Below are positions 44,252 to 53,318 of a stretch of DNA of 64,000 nucleotides, piece by piece. Under the pieces are notes generated by a model. It saw nothing but the letters and a program-made list of their open reading frames with translations. It had not been told where the DNA came from and made no database searches. The DNA comes from Pseudomonas viridiflava (GTDB lineage Bacteria > Pseudomonadota > Gammaproteobacteria > Pseudomonadales > Pseudomonadaceae), in contig NZ_UUOC01000052.1 of the NCBI RefSeq assembly GCF_900590755.1, positions 434,001 through 498,000 on the forward strand, given 5' to 3'. Every line of letters starts with the position of its first letter. The first letter of the stretch is position 1. Both the position numbers and the translations under genes were made by a program.

Positions 44252-44737
44252 TCAACCCTCCACAGTCGGCAGGAAGTCCTCTGCTTTAGGCACGCCTTCT
44301 CGCAGTACAAGCATGCCCAGATTCTGTGGGGTGTTGATGATTTGGTCGCCATTACTCAGCATGCTGCCGACCAATGCGGTATCGCTGTTTTCGTGGCCTG
44401 CGCCTGTCACGATCTGCGCAGTCTTGCCATCGGGGTAAACGGCGTAATCACCTTTTTGCGCAACGCACACCTGTTGGCCGTCACTTAAGTCGATAACCAT
44501 TTCTGACGTCGCATGCTGGATCACACCGCCGTCGCGGGTTTGGCTGCCTTCAGTTGCCAGTCGGTAAATCGCGATAGGTGGATGGGCATCGCAGTAAGCA
44601 TTTTGTTGCTGGAGGCAGAGGGCGGCCTCTTCACCGAACTCAGCCAGTTGCTGATCCGTGAAAGGTGAAGCATCCAGAGTGCGAAGGACTTCCTGAGAGA
44701 CTTCGTTGGTATACGACTTTGGAAAGGCAGTGCTCAT
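44252..44737 (-). CDS. Unknown protein upstream of the PAAR effector
   Basis: 161 residues from ATG at 44737, with AGGA eight bases upstream; 44746 is less likely because AGG directly abuts it. Ends 3 nt before the PAAR gene. The N-terminal part is helical (VSQEVLRTLDASPF; EFGEEAALCLQQQNA). The C-terminal part is strand-rich: GGVIQHATSEMVIDLSDGQQV, then TALVGSMLSNGDQIINTPQ. It lacks signal, helix or cysteine motifs of an immunity protein. Position suggests an adaptor or loading factor for the PAAR effector; no name is known to me. Confidence 0.6.
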   Translation of the reverse strand: MSTAFPKSYTNEVSQEVLRTLDASPFTDQQLAEFGEEAALCLQQQNAYCDAHPPIAIYRLATEGSQTRDGGVIQHATSEMVIDLSDGQQVCVAQKGDYAVYPDGKTAQIVTGAGHENSDTALVGSMLSNGDQIINTPQNLGMLVLREGVPKAEDFLPTVEG

Positions 44738-45067
44738 TTCTATCATCCTGATTCGTTGGCTTCGGCATCCGCGGGACTTGTTGTCTCGTGAGAAAACGAA
44801 CGCTAAACGAAAATTTCGGATGGCTATGTAGGGCAATTCTCCAGAGAGCGAAGGAAACCTCTCTAGATGTTTTTAGCCGCAAGTGCGTGCGGGAAACGAA
44901 TGCGTGCTGCGCCAAAAAAACAGTCAAAAATCGGACGCGCTGCCTCGGTCAATCAACATGGTTTTATCGTGCCGACAGGCGGGAACGATCCCCGTGAAAC
45001 GCACGTCATAACCTCGCTTGAGCCAGCACCCACTGGCCCGCGATTAGGCCTCGCGGGCGCTTCCATG
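44738..45067. other. Gap between T6SS module and betT, no gene seen
   Basis: Mostly AT-rich near the T6SS genes and GC-rich near betT. Promoters for the divergent T6SS module and betT should lie here, but no good -35/-10 pair was found. No gene is convincing. Confidence 0.5.
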
Positions 45068-45095
45068 TTTTAATTGAACGCTCGTTCAATTAAAA
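45068..45095. promoter_or_regulatory. BetI-like palindrome upstream of betT
   Basis: Arms TTTTAATTGAACG and CGTTCAATTAAAA, 13 bp each, around a 2-nt centre, about 90 bp before the BetT start. The TTGAACG...CGTTCAA core resembles operators of TetR-family BetI, which represses choline genes until choline is present. No betI gene is in the window. Confidence 0.6.
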
Positions 45096-45187
45096 CCGGT
45101 GGTTCGCTGCCCGCTCATATCAGGAGGCTTACCCTTGTTTAATCCGTTTGTTGCTGTCTTTTCCTTCGAGTCGGAGGTGCATGTTTC

Positions 45188-47182
45188 ATGAGTGCATCTG
45201 CTACCCCTTCCAGCGGTTCGGTCCGCATGAATCCGCCGGTTTTTTACTTTGCGGCGACGTTTATTTTGTTGTTCGGGGTGACGGTCATTGCCTTCCCCGA
45301 AGCGTCCGGCCAATGGCTGCTGGCGGCGCAGAACTGGGCGGCCAATACGGTCGGCTGGTATTACATGCTGGCCATGACTATTTATCTGGTCTTCGTGGTG
45401 GTCACCGCCTTGTCTGGCTACGGCAAGATCAAGCTCGGTGCCGACCACGACGAGCCCGAATTCAGTTATCTGTCCTGGGCGGGGATGTTGTTTGCCGCCG
45501 GGATTAGCATCACGCTGTTTTTCTTCTGTGTCTCTGAACCGCTGACTCACATGCTGGCTCCGCCTCAGGGCGAGGGCGGCACGACTGAGGCGGCGCGGCA
45601 GGCTATGCAGTTGCTGTTCCTGCATTGGGGTCTGCATGGCTGGGGCGTTTTTGCTTTTGTCGGCATGGCGCTGGCTTACTTCGCGTACCGGCACAATCTG
45701 CCTTTGGCCTTGCGTTCTGCGTTGTATCCGCTGATCGGCAAGCGCATCAATGGCCCCATCGGTTACGCAGTCGACGGCTTCGGCATCATTGCGACGATTT
45801 TCGGGCTGGGCGCGGACATGGGCTTTGGGGTGTTGCACCTCAACTCCGGGCTGGATTACCTGTTCGGCATGCCGCATACCCAATGGATTCAGGTCGGGCT
45901 GATCACGCTGATGATGGGCGCGGCGATTCTGGTGGCTATCGCGGGTGTCGATAAGGGCGTGCGCGTCATGTCCGACATCAACATGCTGCTGGCCTGTGCG
46001 CTGCTGCTGTTTGTGTTGTTTGCCGGCCCGACGCAGCATCTGCTGAATACTCTGGTGCAGAACATCGGTGACTATCTAGGGGCGCTGCCGACCAAGAGTT
46101 TCGATGTCTACGCCTACGACAAGCCTAGTGACTGGCTGGGCGGCTGGACGGTGTTTTATTGGGCTTGGTGGATTGCCTGGTCGCCGTTTGTGGGGCTGTT
46201 CATTGCGCGGATTTCCCGTGGTCGGACCATCCGTGAATTCGTCTTTGGCGTGCTGTTGATTCCGTTGGGTTTCACCCTGGCGTGGATGTCGATTTTCGGC
46301 AACAGCGCCATTGATCAAGTGCTCAACCACGGGATGGTGGCGCTGGGTCAATCGGCAATTGATGATCCATCGCGCACGCTTTACCTGCTGCTGGAAACCT
46401 ATCCATGGAGCAAAACCGTTATTGGCGTGACGGTATTCATCAGTTTCGTGTTCTTCGTCACCTCGGCTGACTCGGGCACTGTGGTGCTTTCGACGCTGTC
46501 GGCCAAAGGCGGCAATCCTGATGAAGACGGCCCTAAATGGTTGCGGGTTTTCTGGGGTGTGGCGACGGCGCTGATTACCAGTGGCCTGCTGTTTTCCGGC
46601 AGTATCGACGCGCTGAAGTCCGCTGTGGTGCTGACCTCACTGCCGTTCTCTCTGATCCTGCTGTTGATGATGTGGGGCCTGCACAAGGCGTTCATCATGG
46701 AATCCCAACGCCAGATCGCGCAGCTCTACTCGCTGGCTCCGGCCTCCGGTGCGCGGCGTGGCGGTTGGCGTCAGCGGTTGAGCCAGGCTGTGCATTACCC
46801 GTCGCGAGACGAGGTGTATCGATTCCTGGAGCAGACTGTGCGCCCGGCCATTGAAGATGTAACCGCGGTGTTCGCCGAGAAGGGCTTGAACGTGGTCACT
46901 CAGCCAGACCCGGCCAATGACAGCGTCAGCCTGGAGATCGGCCATGGCGAGGAGCGACCGTTTATTTATCAGGTGATGATGAAAGGCTTCTTCACCCCGT
47001 CATTCGCCCGTGGCGGCATGGGATCCAAGCAACTGAACAATCGGCGTTATTACCGTGCTGAGGTTCACTTGAGTGAAGGCAGTCAGGATTACGACTTGGT
47101 GGGTTACACCAAGGAGCAGGTGATCAACGACATCCTTGATCAGTACGAACGCCATATGCAGTTTTTGCATTTGGTGCGTTGA
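45188..47182 (+). CDS. betT: Choline transporter BetT (BCCT family)
   Basis: Proton-coupled high-capacity choline importer of 664 residues. About twelve helices include the BCCT tryptophan-rich segment WTVFYWAWWIAWSPFVGLFIARISRGRT (about residues 315-345). After residue 515 it has a 150-residue cytoplasmic domain of BetT type (RPFIYQVMMKGFF; RRYYRAEVHLSEG; YDLVGYTKEQVINDI) that senses osmotic stress. The ATG at 45188 follows GGAGG 11 bases upstream. Feeds glycine betaine synthesis; the BetI-like box suggests choline induction. Confidence 0.93.
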   Translation: MSASATPSSGSVRMNPPVFYFAATFILLFGVTVIAFPEASGQWLLAAQNWAANTVGWYYMLAMTIYLVFVVVTALSGYGKIKLGADHDEPEFSYLSWAGMLFAAGISITLFFFCVSEPLTHMLAPPQGEGGTTEAARQAMQLLFLHWGLHGWGVFAFVGMALAYFAYRHNLPLALRSALYPLIGKRINGPIGYAVDGFGIIATIFGLGADMGFGVLHLNSGLDYLFGMPHTQWIQVGLITLMMGAAILVAIAGVDKGVRVMSDINMLLACALLLFVLFAGPTQHLLNTLVQNIGDYLGALPTKSFDVYAYDKPSDWLGGWTVFYWAWWIAWSPFVGLFIARISRGRTIREFVFGVLLIPLGFTLAWMSIFGNSAIDQVLNHGMVALGQSAIDDPSRTLYLLLETYPWSKTVIGVTVFISFVFFVTSADSGTVVLSTLSAKGGNPDEDGPKWLRVFWGVATALITSGLLFSGSIDALKSAVVLTSLPFSLILLLMMWGLHKAFIMESQRQIAQLYSLAPASGARRGGWRQRLSQAVHYPSRDEVYRFLEQTVRPAIEDVTAVFAEKGLNVVTQPDPANDSVSLEIGHGEERPFIYQVMMKGFFTPSFARGGMGSKQLNNRRYYRAEVHLSEGSQDYDLVGYTKEQVINDILDQYERHMQFLHLVR

Positions 47183-47230
47183 GAGCAGGATTTGCATAAC
47201 GCCGCGCTCCCACAGGAGGTCGCATTTCTC

Positions 47231-47323
47231 CTGTGGGACCGGCTTTAGCCGGGAAGAGGCAGGTACATTCGCTCCATATCTGATGATTGAAATGCCGTCT
47301 TCCCGGCTGAAGCCGGTCCCACA
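47231..47323. repeat. REP inverted pair, family E
   Basis: CTGTGGGACCGGCTTTAGCC and AGCCGGTCCCACA arms between the convergent betT and SDR genes. An extra CTCCCACAGGAG just before it can pair with the first arm to form an alternative hairpin. Confidence 0.85.
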
Positions 47324-47342
47324 AGGTAAAAGAGCCCCTAGC

Positions 47343-48086
47343 TCAAGCCAACCCACCATTGGCACGCAGGATTTGGCCGTTGACCCAGCCAGATTCAGGT
47401 CCGGCCAGGAAAGACACGACGTTGGCGATGTCTTCCGGCTGGCCGAGGCGTTCCAGAGGCGGCATCTTGGCGAAGTTCTGAATCTGTTCGTCGGTTTTGC
47501 CATTGAGGAACAACTCGGTGGCCACCGGACCGGGTGCGACGGCGTTGACCGTAATGTTGCGTCCGCGCAGTTCCTTGGCAAAAACATGGGTGAAGGATTC
47601 AACCGCCGCTTTGGTGGCGTTGTAGATCGCATAGCCCGGAATGTTTAGCGCCAGCGCGGAGCTTGAGAAGTTGATGATCCGGCCGCTGTCGTTCATTCGT
47701 GCGCTGGCTTCACGCAAGGTGTTGAAAGTGCCACGGGTGTTGATGGCGAAGGTCTGCTCGAACAACTCGTCGCTGGTGTCAGCGATGGGCATGGTTTTCA
47801 TGATGCCAGCGTTGTTGACCAACACATCGATTTTGCCCAACTGCTGTTCAGTGGCTTCGAACATCTTGCGTACTTCATCTGCGTTGGCCACGTTGGCTTT
47901 CACGGCGATGGCCTGACCGCCCTCGGCAACCAATTGGGCAACCAGCGAATCCGCCTCGCTGGCGCTGTTGGCGTAATTGACGACGACGGCGAAACCGTCG
48001 GCAGACAGACGCTTGGCGATTTCAGCGCCGATGCCGCGAGATGCGCCGGTGACGATGGCGACTTTGCGGTGAGTGTTCTGAGTCAT
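47343..48086 (-). CDS. SDR-family NAD(P)-dependent oxidoreductase
   Basis: 247-residue classical short-chain dehydrogenase. Cofactor motif TGASRGIG (about 14-21), NNAG (about 90-93), catalytic Ser in INFSSSALAL and YNATK as the Y-xxx-K pair. Three-layer Rossmann fold, family ending WVNGQILRANGGLA. Substrate unknown; single gene convergent with betT. Confidence 0.88.
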   Translation of the reverse strand: MTQNTHRKVAIVTGASRGIGAEIAKRLSADGFAVVVNYANSASEADSLVAQLVAEGGQAIAVKANVANADEVRKMFEATEQQLGKIDVLVNNAGIMKTMPIADTSDELFEQTFAINTRGTFNTLREASARMNDSGRIINFSSSALALNIPGYAIYNATKAAVESFTHVFAKELRGRNITVNAVAPGPVATELFLNGKTDEQIQNFAKMPPLERLGQPEDIANVVSFLAGPESGWVNGQILRANGGLA

Positions 48087-48229
48087 GCTGCACCTCCGTT
48101 CTGAATGTGGGGTGTACTTTCACATGTTGAGAGTGAGGGATAAACAGGTAGGGACTGGCTTTAGTGTTCAGTAAACCTGAACAATAAACTGTTTGCCCCC
48201 GTGCGGTTTTGCTGCGATTGGTTTGACGC

Positions 48230-48296
48230 CATCGCGAGCAAGCTCGCTCCTACAGGTTCGGTGATCAACTGTAGGAGTGAGCTTGCTCGCGATGGC
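48230..48296. repeat. REP inverted pair, family A
   Basis: CCATCGCGAGCAAGCTCGCT and its inverted partner with a 13-nt centre, 70-100 bp beyond the ntrC terminator and 140 bp upstream of the SDR start. It fills part of the 342-bp SDR-ntrC gap; the rest has no gene. Confidence 0.85.
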
Positions 48297-48376
48297 GTAG
48301 GGTCAGGCACTGAGGGACTTGCAGGCAAACATCGAATCTCCTACACATTTATTGTTGCCATAGGCCTCAGAACAAA

Positions 48377-48412
48377 AAAAGCCCGGGGCTGCTTACGCAA
48401 CCCCGGGCTTTT
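48377..48412 (-). terminator. ntrC rho-independent terminator
   Basis: AAAAGCCCGGGG and CCCCGGGCTTTT arms with a 12-nt loop, 17 bp after the ntrC stop. On the minus strand the stem ends in a T tract (CTTTTTTTGTT). Confidence 0.85.
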
Positions 48413-48428
48413 GGTGTGAGGGCTTTAA

Positions 48429-49865
48429 TCAGCCTTCGTCACCCTCGTCATCGTCGCCACCATCGATCTTCATGCCCAGCTCCTTGATCTTGCGAGTCAA
48501 GGTGTTGCGGCCCCAGCCCAGCAGTACGGCGGCGTCGCGACGGCGGCCGGCGGTATGCTTGAGGGCGGTTTCGATCATGATGCGTTCGAAGGTCGGCACC
48601 GCGCTGTCCAGCAGGCTGGACTGACCGCGTGCCAAAGCCTGATCAGCCCATTGACGCAAGGCCTGTTCCCAGTTGGTCACGGGGGCGGCGTCTTGTGGCA
48701 GGCTCAGCAGTTCTGGCGGCAGGTCGCTGATATGCACTTCACGGCCCGAGGCCATGACCGTGATCCAGCGGCAGGTGTTTTCCAGCTGACGCACGTTGCC
48801 TGGCCATGGCAGATGCTTGAGGTACTCCTCGGTTTCCGCTTTGAGCAGTTTTGGCTCGACTGCCAACTCCTGCGCCGCGCGGCTGAGGAAGTGCTTGGCC
48901 AGTGTCGGGATGTCTTCGCGACGATCAGACATCCGCGGGATGTGGATGCGGATCACGTTCAGACGGTGGAACAAGTCTTCACGGAATTTGCCCGCTTGCA
49001 CCAGGGTTTCCAGATTCTGGTGGGTCGCGGCGATGATGCGCACGTCGACCTTGACCGGCGTGTGACCGCCGACCCGGTAGAACTCCCCATCAGCCAGCAC
49101 GCGCAGCAAGCGGGTCTGGGTGTCGGCTGGCATGTCGCCGATTTCATCGAGGAACAACGTGCCGCCGTCAGCCTGTTCGAAGCGACCGCGACGCAGGTTG
49201 GCCGCGCCGGTGAACGCGCCTTTTTCGTGGCCGAACAGTTCCGATTCCATCAAGTCTTTCGGAATGGCGGCCATGTTCAGCGCGATGAACGGCGAGGCCG
49301 ACCGCGGGCTGTGCCGGTGCAGGGCGTGGGCGACCAGTTCTTTACCGGTACCCGATTCGCCGTTGATCAACACGGTGATGTTGGAGTGGCTCAAGCGGCC
49401 GATGGCGCGAAACACTTCCTGCATCGCCGGCGCTTCGCCGATGATTTCCGGGGTGCGCGTCAGCGTCGGCTCGACGGCCATGCCTTGCTGTTCCTGGGCG
49501 TGCTGGTTGGCGCGCTTGACCAGAGAAACGGCTTCATCGACATCGAACGGTTTTGGCAGATATTCGAAAGCGCCGCCCTGATAGGACGCAACAGCGCTGT
49601 CCAGATCTGAATGAGCAGTCATGATGATGACCGGCAAACCCGGATGTTGCTCGCGAATGCGGGCGAGCAGGTCCAGGCCACTGGCGCCGGGCATGCGGAT
49701 ATCGGAGATGATCACGTCCGGCTGTTGACGGGCCAGGCGGCTCATCACGCCGTCGGCGCTGTCGAAGCTTTGCGTGGTCATGCCTTCCTGTTGCAGGGCC
49801 TTTTCCAGCACCCAGCGGATGGAACGGTCGTCATCTACGATCCAGACAGTTTCACTACGGCTCAT
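48429..49865 (-). CDS. ntrC: Nitrogen regulation response regulator NtrC
   Basis: Sigma-54 activator of nitrogen-starvation genes. 478 residues: receiver with D11-D12 and acceptor D55, AAA+ domain with Walker A GESGTGKE, sigma-54 contact motif GAFTGA and LFLDEIGDMP, and a C-terminal Fis-type helix-turn-helix (GRRRDAAVLLGWGRNTLTRKIKELGM). Overlaps ntrB by 4 nt. Confidence 0.97.
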   Translation of the reverse strand: MSRSETVWIVDDDRSIRWVLEKALQQEGMTTQSFDSADGVMSRLARQQPDVIISDIRMPGASGLDLLARIREQHPGLPVIIMTAHSDLDSAVASYQGGAFEYLPKPFDVDEAVSLVKRANQHAQEQQGMAVEPTLTRTPEIIGEAPAMQEVFRAIGRLSHSNITVLINGESGTGKELVAHALHRHSPRSASPFIALNMAAIPKDLMESELFGHEKGAFTGAANLRRGRFEQADGGTLFLDEIGDMPADTQTRLLRVLADGEFYRVGGHTPVKVDVRIIAATHQNLETLVQAGKFREDLFHRLNVIRIHIPRMSDRREDIPTLAKHFLSRAAQELAVEPKLLKAETEEYLKHLPWPGNVRQLENTCRWITVMASGREVHISDLPPELLSLPQDAAPVTNWEQALRQWADQALARGQSSLLDSAVPTFERIMIETALKHTAGRRRDAAVLLGWGRNTLTRKIKELGMKIDGGDDDEGDEG

Positions 49866-50947
49866 GTCGAAGCTGCTCCTTGTTCCAGCGGCAGGAAGAT
49901 CGAAAACGTGGTGTGGCCGGGATGGCTGTCACACTCGATCAGTCCCTGATGCTGACTAATTATGTTCTGCGTAATCGCAAGGCCAAGCCCAGTACCGTCC
50001 GGGCGGCCGCTGACCATTGGGTAGAAAATGGTTTCCTGAAGTTCGGCCGGAATACCGGGGCCGTTGTCGATGATTTCGATTTTGCTCACCAGCCGGTGAC
50101 GAACGTGGCCGATGGTAAATTGGCGCATGGCGCGGGTGCGAAGGCTGATGCGCCCCAATCGCAGCTCATTCTGGCTGCTGATGGCTTGCATCGCGTTACG
50201 CACAATATTGAGCACCGCCTGAATCATTTGTTCGCGGTCGATCAAAACGTCTGGAATGCTCGGGTCATAGTCACGCACCAAAGTGATGCAGCCCTGACTT
50301 TCAGCCTCCACCAGACTGCACACGCGCTCAAGCACTTCGTGCACGTTGGTCATTGCCAGCGAAGGCAGCTTGTTGGAGCCGAGCATCCGATCCACCAGAT
50401 TACGCAGGCGGTCGGCTTCCTCAATGATGACGTTGGTGTAGTCCTTGAGGCTTTCTTCAGGCAGCTCTCGGGCCAGCAATTGCGCTGCGCCACGGATGCC
50501 GCCCAACGGATTCTTTATTTCGTGAGCCAGGCCACGCACCAGCATCTTGGTGGTTTCCTGCTTCGACAGCTGGGCTTCTTCCTTGGTGATCCGCAGCAGG
50601 CGGTCACGGGGATGAACCTCAAGCAGGAGCATGGTCTGGCCCTGGCTGAGGATTGGTGTCACGGCGTAGTCCACGGTCAGCGTCTGGCCGGTCAGGGCGG
50701 TGAGCATGGCTTCACGTTTGGTGAACGGGTGAGCCTGTTCCACTGCCTGGCGCAGCGAACTCAGGGCTTCGGCGGATTCTGTGAACAGCTCGCTGATGAA
50801 TTGCCCATGGCTGCGCTGACCGCTGATGGCCAGCAGCATTTCCGCTGCGGGGTTCATGTACTCAAGACGCAAGTCGGCGTTGAGCAGAATCGTGGCAGTG
50901 GTGAGGTTGTCGAGTAACAAACGGTGCAGCGCGTCGCTGATAGTCAT
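49862..50947 (-). CDS. ntrB: Nitrogen regulation sensor kinase NtrB
   Basis: Cytoplasmic kinase/phosphatase of NtrC, controlled by PII. 361 residues with N-terminal PAS (LLNADLRLEYMNPAAEMLL), phospho-histidine H142 in RGLAHEIKNPLGGIRGAA, N box RNAMQAI and G boxes IIDNGPGIP and GRPDGTGLGLAI. The ATG at 50947 is preferred over 50974. AGAGG sits 12 bases upstream. Confidence 0.95.
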   Translation of the reverse strand: MTISDALHRLLLDNLTTATILLNADLRLEYMNPAAEMLLAISGQRSHGQFISELFTESAEALSSLRQAVEQAHPFTKREAMLTALTGQTLTVDYAVTPILSQGQTMLLLEVHPRDRLLRITKEEAQLSKQETTKMLVRGLAHEIKNPLGGIRGAAQLLARELPEESLKDYTNVIIEEADRLRNLVDRMLGSNKLPSLAMTNVHEVLERVCSLVEAESQGCITLVRDYDPSIPDVLIDREQMIQAVLNIVRNAMQAISSQNELRLGRISLRTRAMRQFTIGHVRHRLVSKIEIIDNGPGIPAELQETIFYPMVSGRPDGTGLGLAITQNIISQHQGLIECDSHPGHTTFSIFLPLEQGAAST

Positions 50948-51270
50948 TAAAGTCGTTGACCTCTTTTGGCACATTGCAGACCCAGGCGAGCCTTGGTTCG
51001 CAGGCGCTGGTTGGTCTTCCCCAGCTTTGGTAACGCCACGGATACAGATGTATCCCGTGCAGATAAAGGGCTGTTAATGCCAAGTTGCAAAAACCAAACC
51101 AAGGCTCCGAAAAGAAGCGTTTAATCTGCAAAACCGGGCTTTTTTCGGTCGGTGCGTTGCATTGGTTCATTGGTTTCAGATATTTGCGAACCAAAATGGG
51201 ATGCTGGCTCAGGCAGGCTGCAATATCTTGCACCAATATAGCGCCTGACTGGTGAGGGCGGGGCGTTGCA
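50948..51270. other. ntrB leader, candidate sigma-54 element, no gene
   Basis: No convincing gene. On the minus strand TTGGTTTGGTTTTTGCAA at 51085-51102 fits GG-N10-GC but has few matches to the rest of the sigma-54 consensus. It may give ntrBC its own promoter in addition to read-through from upstream. Confidence 0.3.
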
Positions 51271-51915
51271 TCAGAAGAAAGGCAGGAAGCTGGTCTTTTC
51301 TTCGGGCTTGTCTTTGATCGGACATTCCGGACGCACACCGTATTCGGGCAACTGGCAGGGGTTGGCAACCCGTTTCTGGGCCAGTGAAATGCGCTGCATG
51401 TGGAAGGGCTGGTTCGGCGTCCTTTCCAGCACTTTGCCGTTTTCATCCAGGATCACCACCGACAGCTGGTGGGTGCCGCGGTCGATGTTTTTCAGCGGGA
51501 AAACCGGACTGCGCCCAGGCTGAGCCGTGGGCTCGCCATCCAGCAGCAATTGATAGTTGTGGCCCGGTTGCAGTACCGGATCGCTGGTGACGGTCACGAT
51601 CAAGTCACCTGGAGTACTGCGCACCGTCGCGTCAGGCTCGGGTACCAACACTCTCAGCAGTTGATAGCGATACAGCGCCTTGTATTTGGCCTTGGCCGGG
51701 CTGCTTTGCACGGTTCGTTTTGGTGGAGTACCGGTGGTGCTGTTGCTCGGCGGGATGTCCACGCGCTTGGCGCCCTTGTGCGGCTGGTCGGTAAATACCC
51801 GATTCCCTTCGGCGTCGATGTAGGTGTAGACATCCGCCATGGCTGAAGCGGATGAAAGCAGCAGCAGGCAAAGCGCCGCGTTGCGCAAAAGGGTAAAGCT
51901 ATGGTTTGCCGACAT
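51271..51915 (-). CDS. Secreted DUF4124 protein, copy 1
   Basis: 214 residues with signal peptide (ends ASAMA, about residue 27) and the DUF4124 motif VYTYIDAEGNRVFTDQPHKGAKRVDIP. The C-terminal part has an Ig-like pattern (VTVTSDPVLQPGHNYQLLLDG; RGTHQLSVVILDENGKVL). Overlaps the upstream paralog by 17 nt. It is a periplasmic protein of unknown role; the position between glnA and ntrBC is common in Pseudomonas. Confidence 0.85.
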   Translation of the reverse strand: MSANHSFTLLRNAALCLLLLSSASAMADVYTYIDAEGNRVFTDQPHKGAKRVDIPPSNSTTGTPPKRTVQSSPAKAKYKALYRYQLLRVLVPEPDATVRSTPGDLIVTVTSDPVLQPGHNYQLLLDGEPTAQPGRSPVFPLKNIDRGTHQLSVVILDENGKVLERTPNQPFHMQRISLAQKRVANPCQLPEYGVRPECPIKDKPEEKTSFLPFF

Positions 51916-52429
51916 GGACTCGCTGCACGGTCAGAGTGATGGTCGGACTTTGCTGGATGATGCGTCCGTTATCCAGTACCACCACAGCGAAGCTGTGTTC
52001 GCCGCGATCCACATTGACCGCTTGCAGACGCGGAACGTTACCCGGCTGGCCATACAGATTGCCGTCAAGCAGTAGCTGCAGCAGATGCCCGGGCGCCAGG
52101 CGCGGCTGTATGGCGACGCCCATGGTGAATGTCCCGTTATTGGCGCGCAGGGCCTCGCCTTCTGGCAGGTCTGTCAGCTCAAGCTTTTCATAGGCCACTT
52201 CTTTTAGTGGAACGAGAGATGACGGATTCGGGGCGGGCGCGGTCGTGCCTGGCAGCTTCTGCGATTCGACGCTGTTGAGTGGCGGCAACTCGACCACTTT
52301 GGCTTTTACGCCATCAGGCGGCTGATTGCTGAAAGCGGTGTTGCCGTTGGCGTCGGTATAGCGGTAGATCTGCGCAGAAGCAGGCAGCGCGACCATGATC
52401 AGCAGCAGACAGGCAAGGCGTTGAAGCAT
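51899..52429 (-). CDS. Secreted DUF4124 protein, copy 2
   Basis: 176 residues from ATG at 52429 (GGAG five bases upstream). Signal peptide to about residue 20 and DUF4124 motif IYRYTDANGNTAFSNQPPDGVKAKVVELP. It shares the RGEHSFAVVVLDNGRII ending region with copy 1, so they are tandem paralogs. The frame extends to 52483 without family character. Confidence 0.83.
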   Translation of the reverse strand: MLQRLACLLLIMVALPASAQIYRYTDANGNTAFSNQPPDGVKAKVVELPPLNSVESQKLPGTTAPAPNPSSLVPLKEVAYEKLELTDLPEGEALRANNGTFTMGVAIQPRLAPGHLLQLLLDGNLYGQPGNVPRLQAVNVDRGEHSFAVVVLDNGRIIQQSPTITLTVQRVHVGKP

Positions 52430-52502
52430 GCAAACTCCGGTAGCGATAAAACGGCTGGCGGTATGGCGCAGCATAGAACACATCAGTTGTGATGCTCAGG
52501 GT

Positions 52503-53063
52503 TCATTTACGGATGACACACAATTCCCCCACTGCGCGGATTAGCGCCATGTCGTGAATGGTGTCCGTGGATTGCACCCTGCGCTGCTGGTTGAGCCAGC
52601 TTGGGCATTGCGGGTCCTGACGATAAGGAGCAAAGGCCGCGTAATTTTGCAACAGGCGGGTCTGTAGCTGATCCAGCTGTGGCCGGATTTGCCGAACCAG
52701 ATCCGGCCGGGCAGTGGCAGGAGCGCTGCCCGCTTCGTTCCATTTTGCAAGCAGGGCGTATTGCACCAGTTTGTTGGCTTCTATCTGCGCAGCCAGAAAT
52801 TGGCTGACTTCTTCGGCATCCAGCTTATAGGTCGGCGCGAGCTTTGCCGCAGCGGCGATTACCTGCACTTCCCGTGGGCTGTCCTGAATGGGCTTGCCGC
52901 TGTCCCATTTGGTCAGCGCGACCTGATCGGCGACGTTCAGGCGCTCGGCGATGGTTGCCAGGAGTGGGGCCAGCGCGGCGGGAACGGGAGTGTCTGTGCC
53001 GGCGAAAGCGTTCAGGCTGGTGAGGATTGCGATAAGAAAGATGAGTCGTAGAGGGTTTGGCAT
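52503..53063 (-). CDS. aroQ: Secreted chorismate mutase (*AroQ)
   Basis: Monofunctional periplasmic chorismate mutase of 186 residues. After a signal peptide (about 22 residues) come RLNVADQVALTKWDSGKPIQD, EVSQFLAAQIEANKLVQYALLAKW and RPDLVRQIRPQLDQLQTRLLQ, the pattern of the P. aeruginosa *AroQ. The frame is open to 53291, but that part has no signal character. Its function in prephenate or phenylalanine formation outside the cytoplasm is unknown. Lies downstream of glnA. Confidence 0.88.
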   Translation of the reverse strand: MPNPLRLIFLIAILTSLNAFAGTDTPVPAALAPLLATIAERLNVADQVALTKWDSGKPIQDSPREVQVIAAAAKLAPTYKLDAEEVSQFLAAQIEANKLVQYALLAKWNEAGSAPATARPDLVRQIRPQLDQLQTRLLQNYAAFAPYRQDPQCPSWLNQQRRVQSTDTIHDMALIRAVGELCVIRK

Positions 53064-53110
53064 GATGATCTCGCCTTGAGCTGCGCAGATAACTGAACTG
53101 AAATGCATTT

Positions 53111-53186
53111 CTGTAGCAGCTGCCGAAGGCTGCGAATTGCGGTATGTCATGAAAACCGGTTCGCAGCCTTCGGCAGCTCCTACAGG
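53111..53186. repeat. REP inverted pair, family C
   Basis: CTGTAGCAGCTGCCGAAGGC with its inverted partner, in the glnA-aroQ gap upstream of the aroQ start. One base in the first arm (C for G) differs from the other copies. Confidence 0.82.
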
Positions 53187-53257
53187 TCTTCGTTCAAGCA
53201 TGCCCGCGATTCGGCAGTTACGGGTAGTACATATGTATAGCCGATCAAATCCCGCCC

Positions 53258-53284
53258 ACAAAAAAGGCCTCCCGAAGGAGGCCT
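53258..53284 (-). terminator. glnA rho-independent terminator
   Basis: AGGCCTCC and GGAGGCCT arms with a CGAA loop (53265-53284), followed on the minus strand by TTTTTTTG. It begins 34 bp after the glnA stop. Confidence 0.85.
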
Positions 53285-53318
53285 CTTTCAATGCGTCAAA
53301 GTGGCTGACGCGACTGGA

